A DNA stretch of 23,429 nucleotides from Funneliformis mosseae. Taxonomy: Eukaryota > Glomeromycota > Glomeromycetes > Glomerales > Glomeraceae. The stretch is from assembly GCA_910592005.1 (NCBI GenBank), contig CAJVPP010001028.1, forward strand, positions 1-23,429. Direction: 5' to 3'. A program made the position numbers and the translations under genes. Shown here piece after piece: positions 9,799-19,113 of the stretch. Below the pieces are notes generated by a model. It did no database searches and had not been told where the DNA came from. It worked only from the letters and a program-made list of their open reading frames with translations. Each line of letters begins with the position of its first letter. Position 1 is the stretch's first letter.

Positions 9799-11782
9799 AA
9801 TTTGTCTAACTATATATCAAACATGCAATATCATGAACAATCAACTTCTGAATCAATTTTGAAAGATAATATAATAGACAGTATTATCACTGAATTTTTT
9901 GGATTTGAAAGATATTGTGAAAAGCAACGTGAGTATATTATCTTTTTTATTCAATCAAGACATATTAACTATATTAAAGACTGGTAGGGGAAAGAGTTTG
10001 ATATATGCGGTTGCAAGTATACTATTACAGGGATTAACTATAATATTTACTCCTCAAAAAGCATTGATGGATGATCAAGTAGTAAGTTATAATTTGTTTT
10101 TAATAATAAATTAAATATGATTGTTTTATTGATTTTTTTTTAAAAAATTTAAAAAGCGAGAAATGGTAAGAATGGAAATACTGGCGGTAATGTTATATGA
10201 TTCTTTAGAACAATCACCTCTAATACAAGAAAAATTTTTGCCAAAATTGCAAGCGGATTATGTCACATATTATTTGTTACCCCAAAAAAATATATAGAAA
10301 ATTTTCAATTTCGTACTATATTACAAAGGTTTATAATAGTCAAGGCTTCCAGTTTGTTATAAATGAAGCATATTGCATAGTTTCTTATGAAGGATTTGGT
10401 AAGTAACAAATTTATAAGAAATTAAAAACAAAAATTGTAATTTATAAATTTCTAATAGAGACGCATGAAAAAAATTGGGAACTTTAAAATATGACTTTCT
10501 GATGGTTCCTATTTTAACTTTAACTGCAACATGTTTGCCTGTTGATGTAGAAATTATACAATCAATTTTAGAAAGACCTAATATGAAAGTTATTAGAACT
10601 TCAATTATTCATCATCCAGAAATTACATTAGAAATTAAACCTAAACTAATCACAAAAAATAAACTTTATCAAATTATATTTGATTTATTAGATAATCTTG
10701 AAAGACGCGCAATTATTTATGAGGCTACAGTTATAGAATGTAATGATATGATGAAAGAACTTCAAAAAAATTTTGACCTAGCTATTATAGAAATGTATTA
10801 TGGAAAACTTACAAGTAAAGAACAATCTATTATATCTGTAAATTGGAAGAATAAAATTATCAAGATAATGTTTGCAACTTTAGCTTTTGGTATGGGTATA
10901 AATGTAAATGATGTTACTTTAATAATTTATACAACTTTACCAATGTCTTATGATTGATATATACAAGAAATTGGTTGGGCTAGACGATCTGGACAACAAT
11001 CCAGAGCAATATTATTTTATTTACGAAGTGATATCTGTACATTATTAACAATTTTGAGTAATGGACAAGAAAGGTAAATATTAATATAATATCTATAATA
11101 TTATAATATATAATATTTACTAATCTATTTTATTAGTCTTTCTAATTTTACAGCGTTATAACATTCATCTAATCTAAATGCTACAATGGATAAAAAATAA
11201 GAAAAGTTATGACAATGGTATTATTTACAGAAACAGTATATAAATGCCATCAACAACTAGCGTATCATTTTTTTCTTTGGCCTGATGATCCAATGATTTC
11301 AGAATGTCACAATTGCGAAAATTGTAAGGAATGAGAAAAAGATAAACCAAATCTTTGTAATGTAACAGCAGAGGCATTATGGCTTATTAGAATTGTAAAA
11401 GTATTATTACAACATGCGGTAATTTAAAGTAATAACATACATTATATAACTCATAATAATATAGTGAATGTGTTTTATGGAAATAAGAATAATAATATAA
11501 CTAAAAAAATCTTATGCAAGTATCAGAATATCCCTCAAATCATTTTCAAACAAAATTACGTTCAAAAAAAATGTGTCTTTATTTACTGGATTCTTTAATT
11601 GATAAAAAATTATTATTCAAGTTATTGATCTTCAAAAAGTTCATTCTGAATCTTCAGTATTGACTCTTAGTTGTAAAATTGTAGGAATTTGCGAAAATGC
11701 AGAAAATATTATTACTTCTATAATTTGGCAACAGTTTTTGAAATAAATACGAAACTTATTAACATATGATTGGCTAATATAA
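9799..11782 (+). pseudogene. RecQ-family ATP-dependent DNA helicase part of the fusion gene
   Basis: An SF2 helicase of RecQ type, which unwinds DNA 3' to 5'. Motif order is complete: FGFERYCEKQRE (motif 0, near 9896), Walker A KTGRGKS (9978-9998), TPQKALMDDQV (Ia), DEAH box decayed to NEAY (10362-10373), LTATCLP (III), RAIIY (IV), FATLAFGMGIN (V), and QEIGWARRSGQ (VI, normally QEIGRAGRSGQ). A zinc-binding part follows (YKCHQQLAYHF...CHNCENC, about 11245-11325), then a winged-helix-like tail. Predicted introns: 10082-10156, 10399-10458, 11074-11136 and one near 11420-11464. The transposase frame runs into this region through one TAG (9784), so the two parts were one polypeptide. The tail ends at TAA 11744 or, if that was Gln, at 11780. 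Frameshifts and stops make it inactive. Confidence 0.88.
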
Positions 11783-11907
11783 ATTGTGATCAGATGATAC
11801 TAATTTGTTACTATTTTTATAATATTACACATGTCAATCACTGAGTCAGTTATCAATTATTATCAATTATATACAAAAGACCCTACCCTTAAATATTATA
11901 AGTTAAT

Positions 11908-12131
11908 TTAAATTTAACTCAAAACTTGATTTGAACTTGACTCAATTCAAATAAATTCAAGTCAAAATTAAATTGAGTTAAACTTGAGTTAAGTCAAATT
12001 GAGTCAAGTTTAAAATTTATATAACGTCAAGTTGAAAGATTTTATAAAATAAATTTGACTCAACTCAACTTAAAAAAATAGAGTTAAATAAAGTTGATTT
12101 TTAAACTTGATTTAACTCAATTCATTCAAAA
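11908..12131. repeat. Inverted TCAAGTT / AACTTGA repeat block
   Basis: Dense alternation of AACTTGA, ACTCAA, TTGAGT and TCAAGTT words on both strands. The clearest pair is GAACTTGACTCAATT (11932-11946) against AATTGAGTCAAGTTT (11998-12012), which could form a hairpin. Similar words continue to 12131. It lies between the end of the RecQ relic and the start of the integrase relic and may be a terminal or non-autonomous element. There is no coding potential. Confidence 0.65.
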
Positions 12132-12180
12132 CTCTACTTTTGACAAAAAAATTAACATAAAAACTATATGTAAATAGGCT

Positions 12181-14076
12181 AAAAAACGCTTTATCTTTGA
12201 AGAAATTACTCTAGAAGACTATAGAATTATCATTAAAAAAAATAATAACCTGTTTTAAAAGTTAAAAATAAATATAAAGTACTATATAGAACACATTCTA
12301 AAATTGATAATCATGCAGGTCAAAAGCAACTATAGGAGTCTGTTAAACATAATTGGAGCTTTATAAGATAGGAAATTATTGAAAAATTTAATAACTGCAT
12401 TATATATGCTATCTGAAAGCCTTTTTTTCATCTTTTAGCAAATAAACTAATAATTGCGTAAAATTATCTATCTCATATGCAGGTAATTAAAATAATTTAT
12501 TTAATTAATTAATATTATAAATAAATGTATTTTAATTTAAAATTTTTTTATAGATAGATTTAATTGATTTGTCTTATAATGCTGATAGTAATTACAAATA
12601 TATTTATTATGCTCATAATCATTTTACTTGATTTTTTTAAACAAAACCACTTACTTCTAAACAAGCTATTGAAGTAGCAGTCTTTTTATTTAATTTATTT
12701 TTTTTTATTAGTTCTCCTCTTATTATTTTATAATCTGACAACAGAAAAGAATTTTATACTAAAATAATCAAAGAACTTGTTAATCTTTAACCATTTATAA
12801 AAATTATCAATGGAAGACCTCATCACCCACAATCTCAAAATTTAATAGAAAAAGGAAATGATATTTTACAACAAAAATTAAGGAAGTAGAGAGAAACCTT
12901 TAAAAGAAGCAATTGATCATATGGACTTTACTTAGTGATTTTATCCATAAATAATTCTGTTTATATATCACATAAAAAACTCCTTATAAGCTTATTTATA
13001 GTAATAAACTTCGTGAAAATTATAGTATAATTGATAAATTATTTATCTGAAGTATTTATAATAAAAAAATATTTCTAAAACGATTAAAATTGTAAATTTT
13101 ATAAATTCTGATAAAAATTTAGATGATGATTTTGATTTTAACGAAAATTTACTTGGTAAATATGTTGTTAGTATTATTATTTAAATTTAATTTAATATAT
13201 TAATGATAAATTTTTTTTAGATTTTTATTATACACCAAAATTATTTCATATAGTATTATTACCTTTAGTTTTATTTTATTATTATATTTTTATTTTTATT
13301 GTAATTTTTATTTTAGTTTTTATTATAATTTATAAATTTTTAGTGTAATTTTTATTGTAAATTATAATTTTTTATTATAATTTTTATTATCAGTTTTTAT
13401 TTTATTAATTTTTATCAATTTAATTAATTTAATAAAATCTTTCAATAAAATTTTTATTGCAATTATCAATTTAAATTTTAGGTTTTGCAAAATCAATACA
13501 AAATACTATATATAAAAAATAAGGAAAATGAAGTATCAAATCAGCTGATTTCTATAGATCCTGTTTTTATTAATATTACAAATAAAGTTTCATTATAATA
13601 AAAGATTATAAACTATAGAGTATTAAAAGAAGTTGTTTGATAAAACCTTAAAAATTATACTAAGAAAATGGTTAAACAAATGAATAAAGGAAGGAAAAGG
13701 CTATAGCTACAAAATTGAAGATTTAATAAGAAATTTTATATTAAAAATTGATCATTTTGATACTGACCATCTTATGCTCTCATGTAAAATCCTGAAAAAA
13801 ATTAATAATCAATATCAGTTAAGATCTCAATTTGAAATTATTAATATTTTTTATTCACCAGGAGAAATTGATCCTCTTGATGTTAACCAATATCCAAAAC
13901 TTAAAACAATATCTACAAATATAATTACTGTTAGAGAAGTTATATATCTTCAAAATATAGCTTTAACTACAAGATCAATTTATAATTGTAAAGGGAATTG
14001 TAATAGTAATAGGTATTATTATAAAAAAATTGGAAATAATTGTGAAAGCCAATGTTATGGTAACTGGCAATACTAA
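12181..14076 (+). pseudogene. Retroviral-type integrase (DDE) with Cys-rich C terminus, decayed
   Basis: The relic opens with KKRFIFEEITLEDYR (12183). A zinc-binding region follows (NHAGQKQL, VKHNWSFIR, CIIC; 12310-12400). After a GT-AG intron (12483-12553) the catalytic core reads QIDLIDLSYN (Asp at 12557), SDNRKEF (Asp at 12737), HHPQSQNLIEK (Glu at 12848), with 36 residues between the last two. A second predicted intron spans 13156-13481. The C-terminal part (13774-14076) holds LSCKILKKINNQYQ, YSPGEIDPL and a cysteine-rich tail NCKGNCNSNRYYYKK...NNCESQC, resembling CXC-type domains. Several Cys have become Tyr. This set is typical of gypsy or Ginger-like integrases. No reverse transcriptase, protease or LTR was found beside it, so class I versus class II is undecided. 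Stops TAA 12788, TAG in LRK*RE and others make it dead. Confidence 0.82.
13156..13481 (+). other. Predicted long AT-rich intron of the integrase relic
   Basis: GT at 13156 (CTTG|GTAAAT) and AG at 13480-13481 (ATTTTAG|GTTTTGC) bracket 326 bp of almost pure A and T, dominated by TTTTTATT and ATTTTTATTATAA words. The flanking DDDFDFNENLLG and the downstream text belong to one protein in similar integrases as I recall them. The intron is several times longer than the others here and has probably grown by low-complexity expansion, or it hides a small insertion. Confidence 0.5.
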
Positions 14077-14405
14077 AACAAACAAGAAGTTAATTAAGCA
14101 AGTAAAATTTTTACAATTTATTTTTATTATTATTGTTATTATTTATTATTTATATAATAATAATAAAAAACAATTATTCAATATATAGGTATATGATATT
14201 TACTTAAGAAAAAGTGAATAAAAGAAGAATATTAAAAAGGAATTAAAGACTCTATAGTTTATTATAAAATAAAAAATAAGAAAGAAAATATATACTTTAG
14301 TAAAATTTATTTGATTAATAAAATGCGAACTGTCTAAATTTCACAAAAAATTTTTTTTATTTTGTATTACATAAAAAGAATCAATTATAATTAAAAAAAT
14401 TAAAA
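14077..14405. other. AT-rich sequence downstream of the integrase relic
   Basis: Runs of TTATTATTATTG and TAATAATAATAA near 14120-14170 form a loose inverted pair. No coding sequence or LTR-like ending is visible. Confidence 0.5.
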
Positions 14406-14545
14406 AAAATTGCGTTAGATAATAACTGACTTGTATCAGATGACAACTAACATACCTTAGTTGTCAAATATTAACTAACATACTTTAAGTATCAATCGAT
14501 ACCTAACATGCATCAGCTACATCTAATACAAATTGACACTTGACA
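14406..14545. repeat. Degenerate 28-bp tandem repeat
   Basis: Three units in exact 28-bp register start at 14434, 14462 and 14490 (TATCAGATGACAACTAACAT, TGTCAAATATTAACTAACAT, TATCAATCGATACCTAACAT). A shorter diverged unit lies upstream and a more diverged one downstream (14518-14545). The shared core is AACTAACATACCTTA. The base composition is visibly less AT-rich than its surroundings. No coding frame. Confidence 0.65.
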
Positions 14546-17500
14546 TATAATATATATAAATATCTATTTTTGTATTTTTATTAAGTCTTATCTTTTCTGG
14601 TAAAGGTAACTGACAAAATGTTAATTTTTTAAGTATTAAACATATATATTATATTAATAAAGAAGTATAATTAACTAAGAATAAAACTTATTCTTTATAA
14701 CCCTTTAAAGCTATTATAATATATTTGTGACTCTTTATATTTATTGCAATCCCTTTAATTATTATTATAAAACTTATTATATAATATTGTATTAATTCAT
14801 TATATTGACTTGAAGTCTCTGAAGTAAAATCTCTGAAATTTCTTTGTGTTATCTTTGTATTTATTTTATATTTATTTTACATATTTAATATTGAAAATAA
14901 TCTTTAACGTTACTATAAATCTTCACCTGTGATTTCTTGAGTAATTGTTTTAATTTTATTTATCCTTTTGAAATTTTAATTGAAACTATGAAATCATCAT
15001 AAATTTGTTATTAAAAAAAAACTTCTCTTCTTTTTTGCTTTATATCTCAATTATTTAAATTCTTAATGTATAATTTGTATTACTTAAACTTTTCATTTTT
15101 TTATTTTTAAAAAATTTTCTCATATTATATTTATTATAAATTATTATTTAAATAATAACATTTTCAACCTATGATTTATTAAGTTTAAAATTAGAATAAT
15201 ATGAAGATAATAAGTTTATATAAATACAATTGATGATTTAATCCATTTTTTTTAATAATCTGAAAAATTGCATTGCCAATTTCAAAAATTTAAAAAAATT
15301 TATACAAATATTATGAAAAATAAGATTTAAAATTTTATTTATTAATATTTTGAAGTATTTAATTTAGAAAAAATTGAGCTTAAATTATTTTTAAAGACTT
15401 AACTTTTATCTTTTGAAATAATAAATAAAAAAGTTAAAGAAGAAAATAAATTAAAAATAATTTATAAATATAATTTTAATCAACCTTTCTATTTGTAAAA
15501 CTATTTATTTAAAATTAAATAATATTAAGAAATACTATTTTTTTAACTATTCAAAAACATTTACAAGAGAATGGATTTAGAGAATAAATTTATAATAATA
15601 AAGGATATTTACTAAAATTTTTATCACAGATTTTTATTGATTTTAAAGTTTCTTTTACAGTAAAACAAATTTTTAATATAATATAGCAATATATATAGTT
15701 TACTATTACCATTAAGATTCAAAAGTGATTCAGATATATTTATTTATCTTTTAACTGAAAAATCCTATAGACCAATTTATGAAAAAATATAAAAATTATG
15801 AGAATAATAAGAATAAAAATAGTTATTTAAATCTATAGTATATATTAACTCTACAAATTAAATTTTAACTTTTAAGTGATTTATGTAAAATTTATACAAA
15901 TTTTAAAGCAAAATTAATAGTAGAAAAATGATTTAGAGAAATTTAATCAAATTAGTATATAATATAAAGAATATTAAGATGTAACAGATTTAAAACATGA
16001 TTATTATAATAATGATATAAATAAAAATAAAAATGATTTGACTATTGTATATATATATTATGATTAGGCATAAAATATATTAATATCATATTCACTACAG
16101 CAAGTAAGAACAATTTTTTTAAAAATACTTTTTCAGTCTATTTATTTGATATATATAAAATAAAAGAAGGATTAAATAATCAAATCAATTAAATTTTATT
16201 ATTAAAGAAAATAAACTATCTGAAGATATAGAAAAAGATGTAAATAATATAATAAATTTAGTTTATCATGCTTTTACAGGATTAATTATCGAATAATAAT
16301 TTATTAAATATTAATTATTAAAAAGTGATTTATTAGATAGCAAAATAATAATTACATAAATAATATATTAGTTAAGGTAAAGTAAATCATATAATATGAC
16401 AATAAATATTCATTAAATAAATATAATTAGAATAGATAAATAATATAATTAATTAGTTAGATAGATAATGATGTAATTAGTTAAATAATGTAATTAGCCA
16501 AATATTTGTAATTAACTATAATTAGAATACAATAAGATAAATATAAAGGAAATTAGAAATAATAGAAAACAGAAAATAAGACAGAAAAATAGAAACAAAA
16601 ACAAAAATACAGATAGAAATATAGCTAAAATTTAGTAGAAAAGATTAAAATAGTTAGCTTATTATCATGTAAAATTTTTATATTAAGACTTTTTATATTA
16701 ATTCATTTCTTTAATAAAGACATTTTTTATATTAAATAATTATTCATATATCTTGAGAAACTAACAGTTTAAAGATAAGTTTAATAAACTAAAAAGAATA
16801 ATATAATTCGTTCTAATTTCAAATAAGCTTATTAACTTGTATCTTAATATTTAATATTTATTAAGATTGATAGGTATTATTTTATATTAAATAAATCTAA
16901 GCAGTAGTAATGTCTTTTAAAAATTTGCTAAAGAAGAAAAAAGATTACATGTGATAATTGTTCAGATTAAAATAAAAATAATTTATCTTTATAGTTTTGG
17001 ACATAATTGATAATGTTAAAATGGTATAATGATATTATTATTCATTTATGATTTTAAAATACATAAAATTTATTTGCAATTCACTTTTTAGTAAAATTAA
17101 AATAATATATTGGAAAATAAAAATAAATACTATAGAAGGTATTGAAAGGTTATAAAAATATCAACGATAAGAAATAAATCAGTTCATTATAAAAATGATT
17201 TAGGATAGATTTAATATAATTTTAATAAATTTTTGAAGTTTCATTTTAAATCTTTTTTTAATATTAAATAATATTAATATTTTCGATTTAATAGTTTATT
17301 TAATAATATTAGAAAAATTTATATTTCAAAAAAGTTTGAAGATGTAAAAAATCTTTTATATTACTTAATAGTAATAATTTTTAACATTAATAAAATTTAA
17401 ATGTAATTTTAGTTTCTCTATTAACAAAAGAATGAAAAAATTATTTATTTACAAAATTTATTAATATATTAATAATTTTTATAAAGATGTTTATTTTTCT

Positions 17501-17660
17501 AAATAATAAAAAATTTTAAATTTAATATATATATTTTTAAAATTTGTAAAATATATATATATATTAAATAAAATAAAAGTTTATTTTTATGTTAAATTTT
17601 AAATTTTTTTTTGTATTATTTTATTATAATAAACAATAAATTTGAAAAGACAATTTTACT
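14546..17660. other. Long AT-rich stretch, no identifiable gene
   Basis: Three kilobases of 80 to 90 percent A+T. A plus-strand frame at 15237-15785 keeps readable text (SEKLHCQFQKF, YFEVFNLEKIELKLF, LRFKSDSDIFIYLL) with only TAA/TAG stops, so it may be a very old coding relic, but I cannot name it. 16430-16530 has loose repeats of TAATTAGTTAGATAA, 16535-16630 is purine-rich (AATAGAAAACAGAAAATAAG), and 16675-16740 repeats TTTTTATATTAA. 17520-17570 holds TA-rich runs. No transposase, RNA gene or host exon is recognised. Confidence 0.5.
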
Positions 17661-17666
17661 AATAAT

Positions 17667-18259
17667 AATTTTTTAAAATATTCTCTTACAATAGACTTAC
17701 AAGTTATTTCTTAAAAATTAAAGAAAAAAAGAAATACCAATAGTTATTGTTGAAAAAATTCTCTTTAAATGATTTTACAAGATCATTTTAAAAGTTTATT
17801 TCTACAAAATAAAGAAAATGTTAATAATATTTCTAAAGTAATGCCAAAAAGAATTTTTTCCTAATGTATTTACAAGATTGTTTTTAAGTTTCATTTCTTA
17901 TAAAAAAAAAACACTTTTGGGATCAAATATTAAAAAGAATCCTCTTTAATAGACTTTTAAGATTATTTTTAAGTCACATTCTCTACAGATAAAAAAAAAA
18001 TATTAATAATATTTTTGAAGTCAAATGTTAAAAAGAATTCTTCCTTATGAACTTATAAAATTATTTCTAAGTCTCATTTACTACAAATAAAAAAAAAGAA
18101 ATATTAATAATATTTTTTAATTAAAGTCTATTTTTTATAATAAAAAAAAAAAGAAATATTAATAATATTTCTAAAGTAAATATTAAAAAGAACCTTTTAA
18201 TAAACTTATAAAAACATTTCTAAAATCTCTATTACTAAAAAATAAAGAAAAAAAGAAAC
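17667..18259. repeat. ~100-bp tandem repeat (minisatellite), about six copies
   Basis: Repeated units contain, in order, TATTAATAATATTTCTAAAG, AAATATTAAAAAGAATCCT, an ACTTATAAGATTATTTCTAA segment, a TCTCATTTCTACAAAT segment and an A-rich end. Unit starts are approximately 17739, 17821, 17916, 18001, 18102 (internally deleted, ~55 bp) and 18157, with a partial unit before 17739. Unit length ranges from about 82 to 103 bp. Each unit has stops in every frame checked, so it is not a protein repeat. Confidence 0.75.
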
Positions 18260-18382
18260 ATTATAGGGTTAAAAATTCATAAAACTAATATTATGTAATA
18301 TTACAAGGAAAATTAAAGAAATATTTGACTAAATAAAGATTAACAGATAAATATTTAACTGAAAATCTAAGATATAGAATAT

Positions 18383-18510
18383 GGATAAATTACTTACTAA
18401 AGAAATAAGAATAAATTACTTATCGAAAAAAAAAGGATAAATTACTTGCCAAAAAAGAAGGATAAATTATTTACTAAAGGAAAAAGATAAATCAATCACT
18501 GAATGAAGAA
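18383..18510. repeat. 25-27-bp tandem repeat, five copies
   Basis: GGATAAATTACTTACTAAAG-like units start at 18383, 18408, 18435, 18460 and 18486. The last unit is the most diverged. It lies between the ~100-bp and 21-bp arrays. Confidence 0.75.
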
Positions 18511-18624
18511 AATAAAAGAAATTTTAAAAAGAAAATATGATATCATAGATAACATTATAAGAATAATGAAAATGACAAAAAAAAAGGAAATTTAGGAAAA
18601 ATTATAAAAACATTAAATGAAAAA

Positions 18625-18768
18625 GTTAGGAATTACAGAAATAGGATTAGAATTACAGGAATAAGATTAGAAATTACAAGTATAGGATTAGAATTTACAG
18701 GAATAGGATTAGGAATTACAGGAATAGGATTAGAATTTATAGAAATAGGATTAGGATTTACAGAAATA
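18625..18768. repeat. 21-bp tandem repeat, seven copies
   Basis: Units GGATTAGAATTTACAGGAAT plus A start at 18644, 18664, 18685, 18706, 18727 and 18748, after a partial first unit at 18625-18643. All complete units are 21 bp except the 20-bp unit at 18644. One frame reads Gly-Leu-Glu/Gly-Phe/Ile-Thr-Gly/Glu-Ile as a heptad without stops across the last five units, but flanking stops and the 20-bp unit make a real protein unlikely. The plus strand carries almost no C. Confidence 0.8.
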
Positions 18769-18849
18769 ATCTACATTAATTTTATATAAATAGAATAGAA
18801 TTTTTCATGTAAAAGGATGAAAAAAAAACTTTTTCTGCTAATCACTAAA

Positions 18850-19113
18850 AAAACTTAAAAAAAAATTAAAAATCTAACAACTACGATCGCTTTGTGTTGC
18901 TAGCTAAAGAAAATCTACCACTACAAAAAAGACAGAATACTACCTAAATAACTGAATAAGAAGCCATCGCTAAAAGTTCTAATATTGCATAACCTCTATT
19001 ATCACTATGTAAATTAATCAAATATCTGATATTACACTTTTACCCCTTAATAAAAGGAAAAATAAAGAAACTGATATAGTCACTAAAAATATAACCAATA
19101 ACAAAAAGATGAA
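18850..19113 (+). other. Probable 5' untranslated region of a LINE
   Basis: Base composition changes sharply at about 18875 to a less AT-rich sequence (CTACGATCGCTTTGTGTTGC, GAAGCCATCGCTAAAAG) that leads directly into LINE ORF1. The left end of the element is not sharply defined. No TSD is recognised. Confidence 0.5.

Noticed and set aside
7403..11782. A reassigned genetic code (TAA/TAG read as Gln), since many in-frame stops sit at likely Gln positions
   Set aside because: TAG also replaces Trp (Tc1 at 4807; SEVC* near 9094), TGA replaces Arg or Trp, and frameshifts occur in the same genes. Transition decay explains all of these; a new code does not.
16473..16769. A solo LTR (TGTAATTAG...CTAACA) with an AATAAA-type signal
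   Set aside because: TG...CA ends and AATAAA are expected by chance in such AT-rich DNA; no target duplication, primer-binding site or second copy is visible.
17667..18768. CRISPR array
   Set aside because: The arrays are contiguous tandem repeats without unique spacers, in a eukaryotic context.
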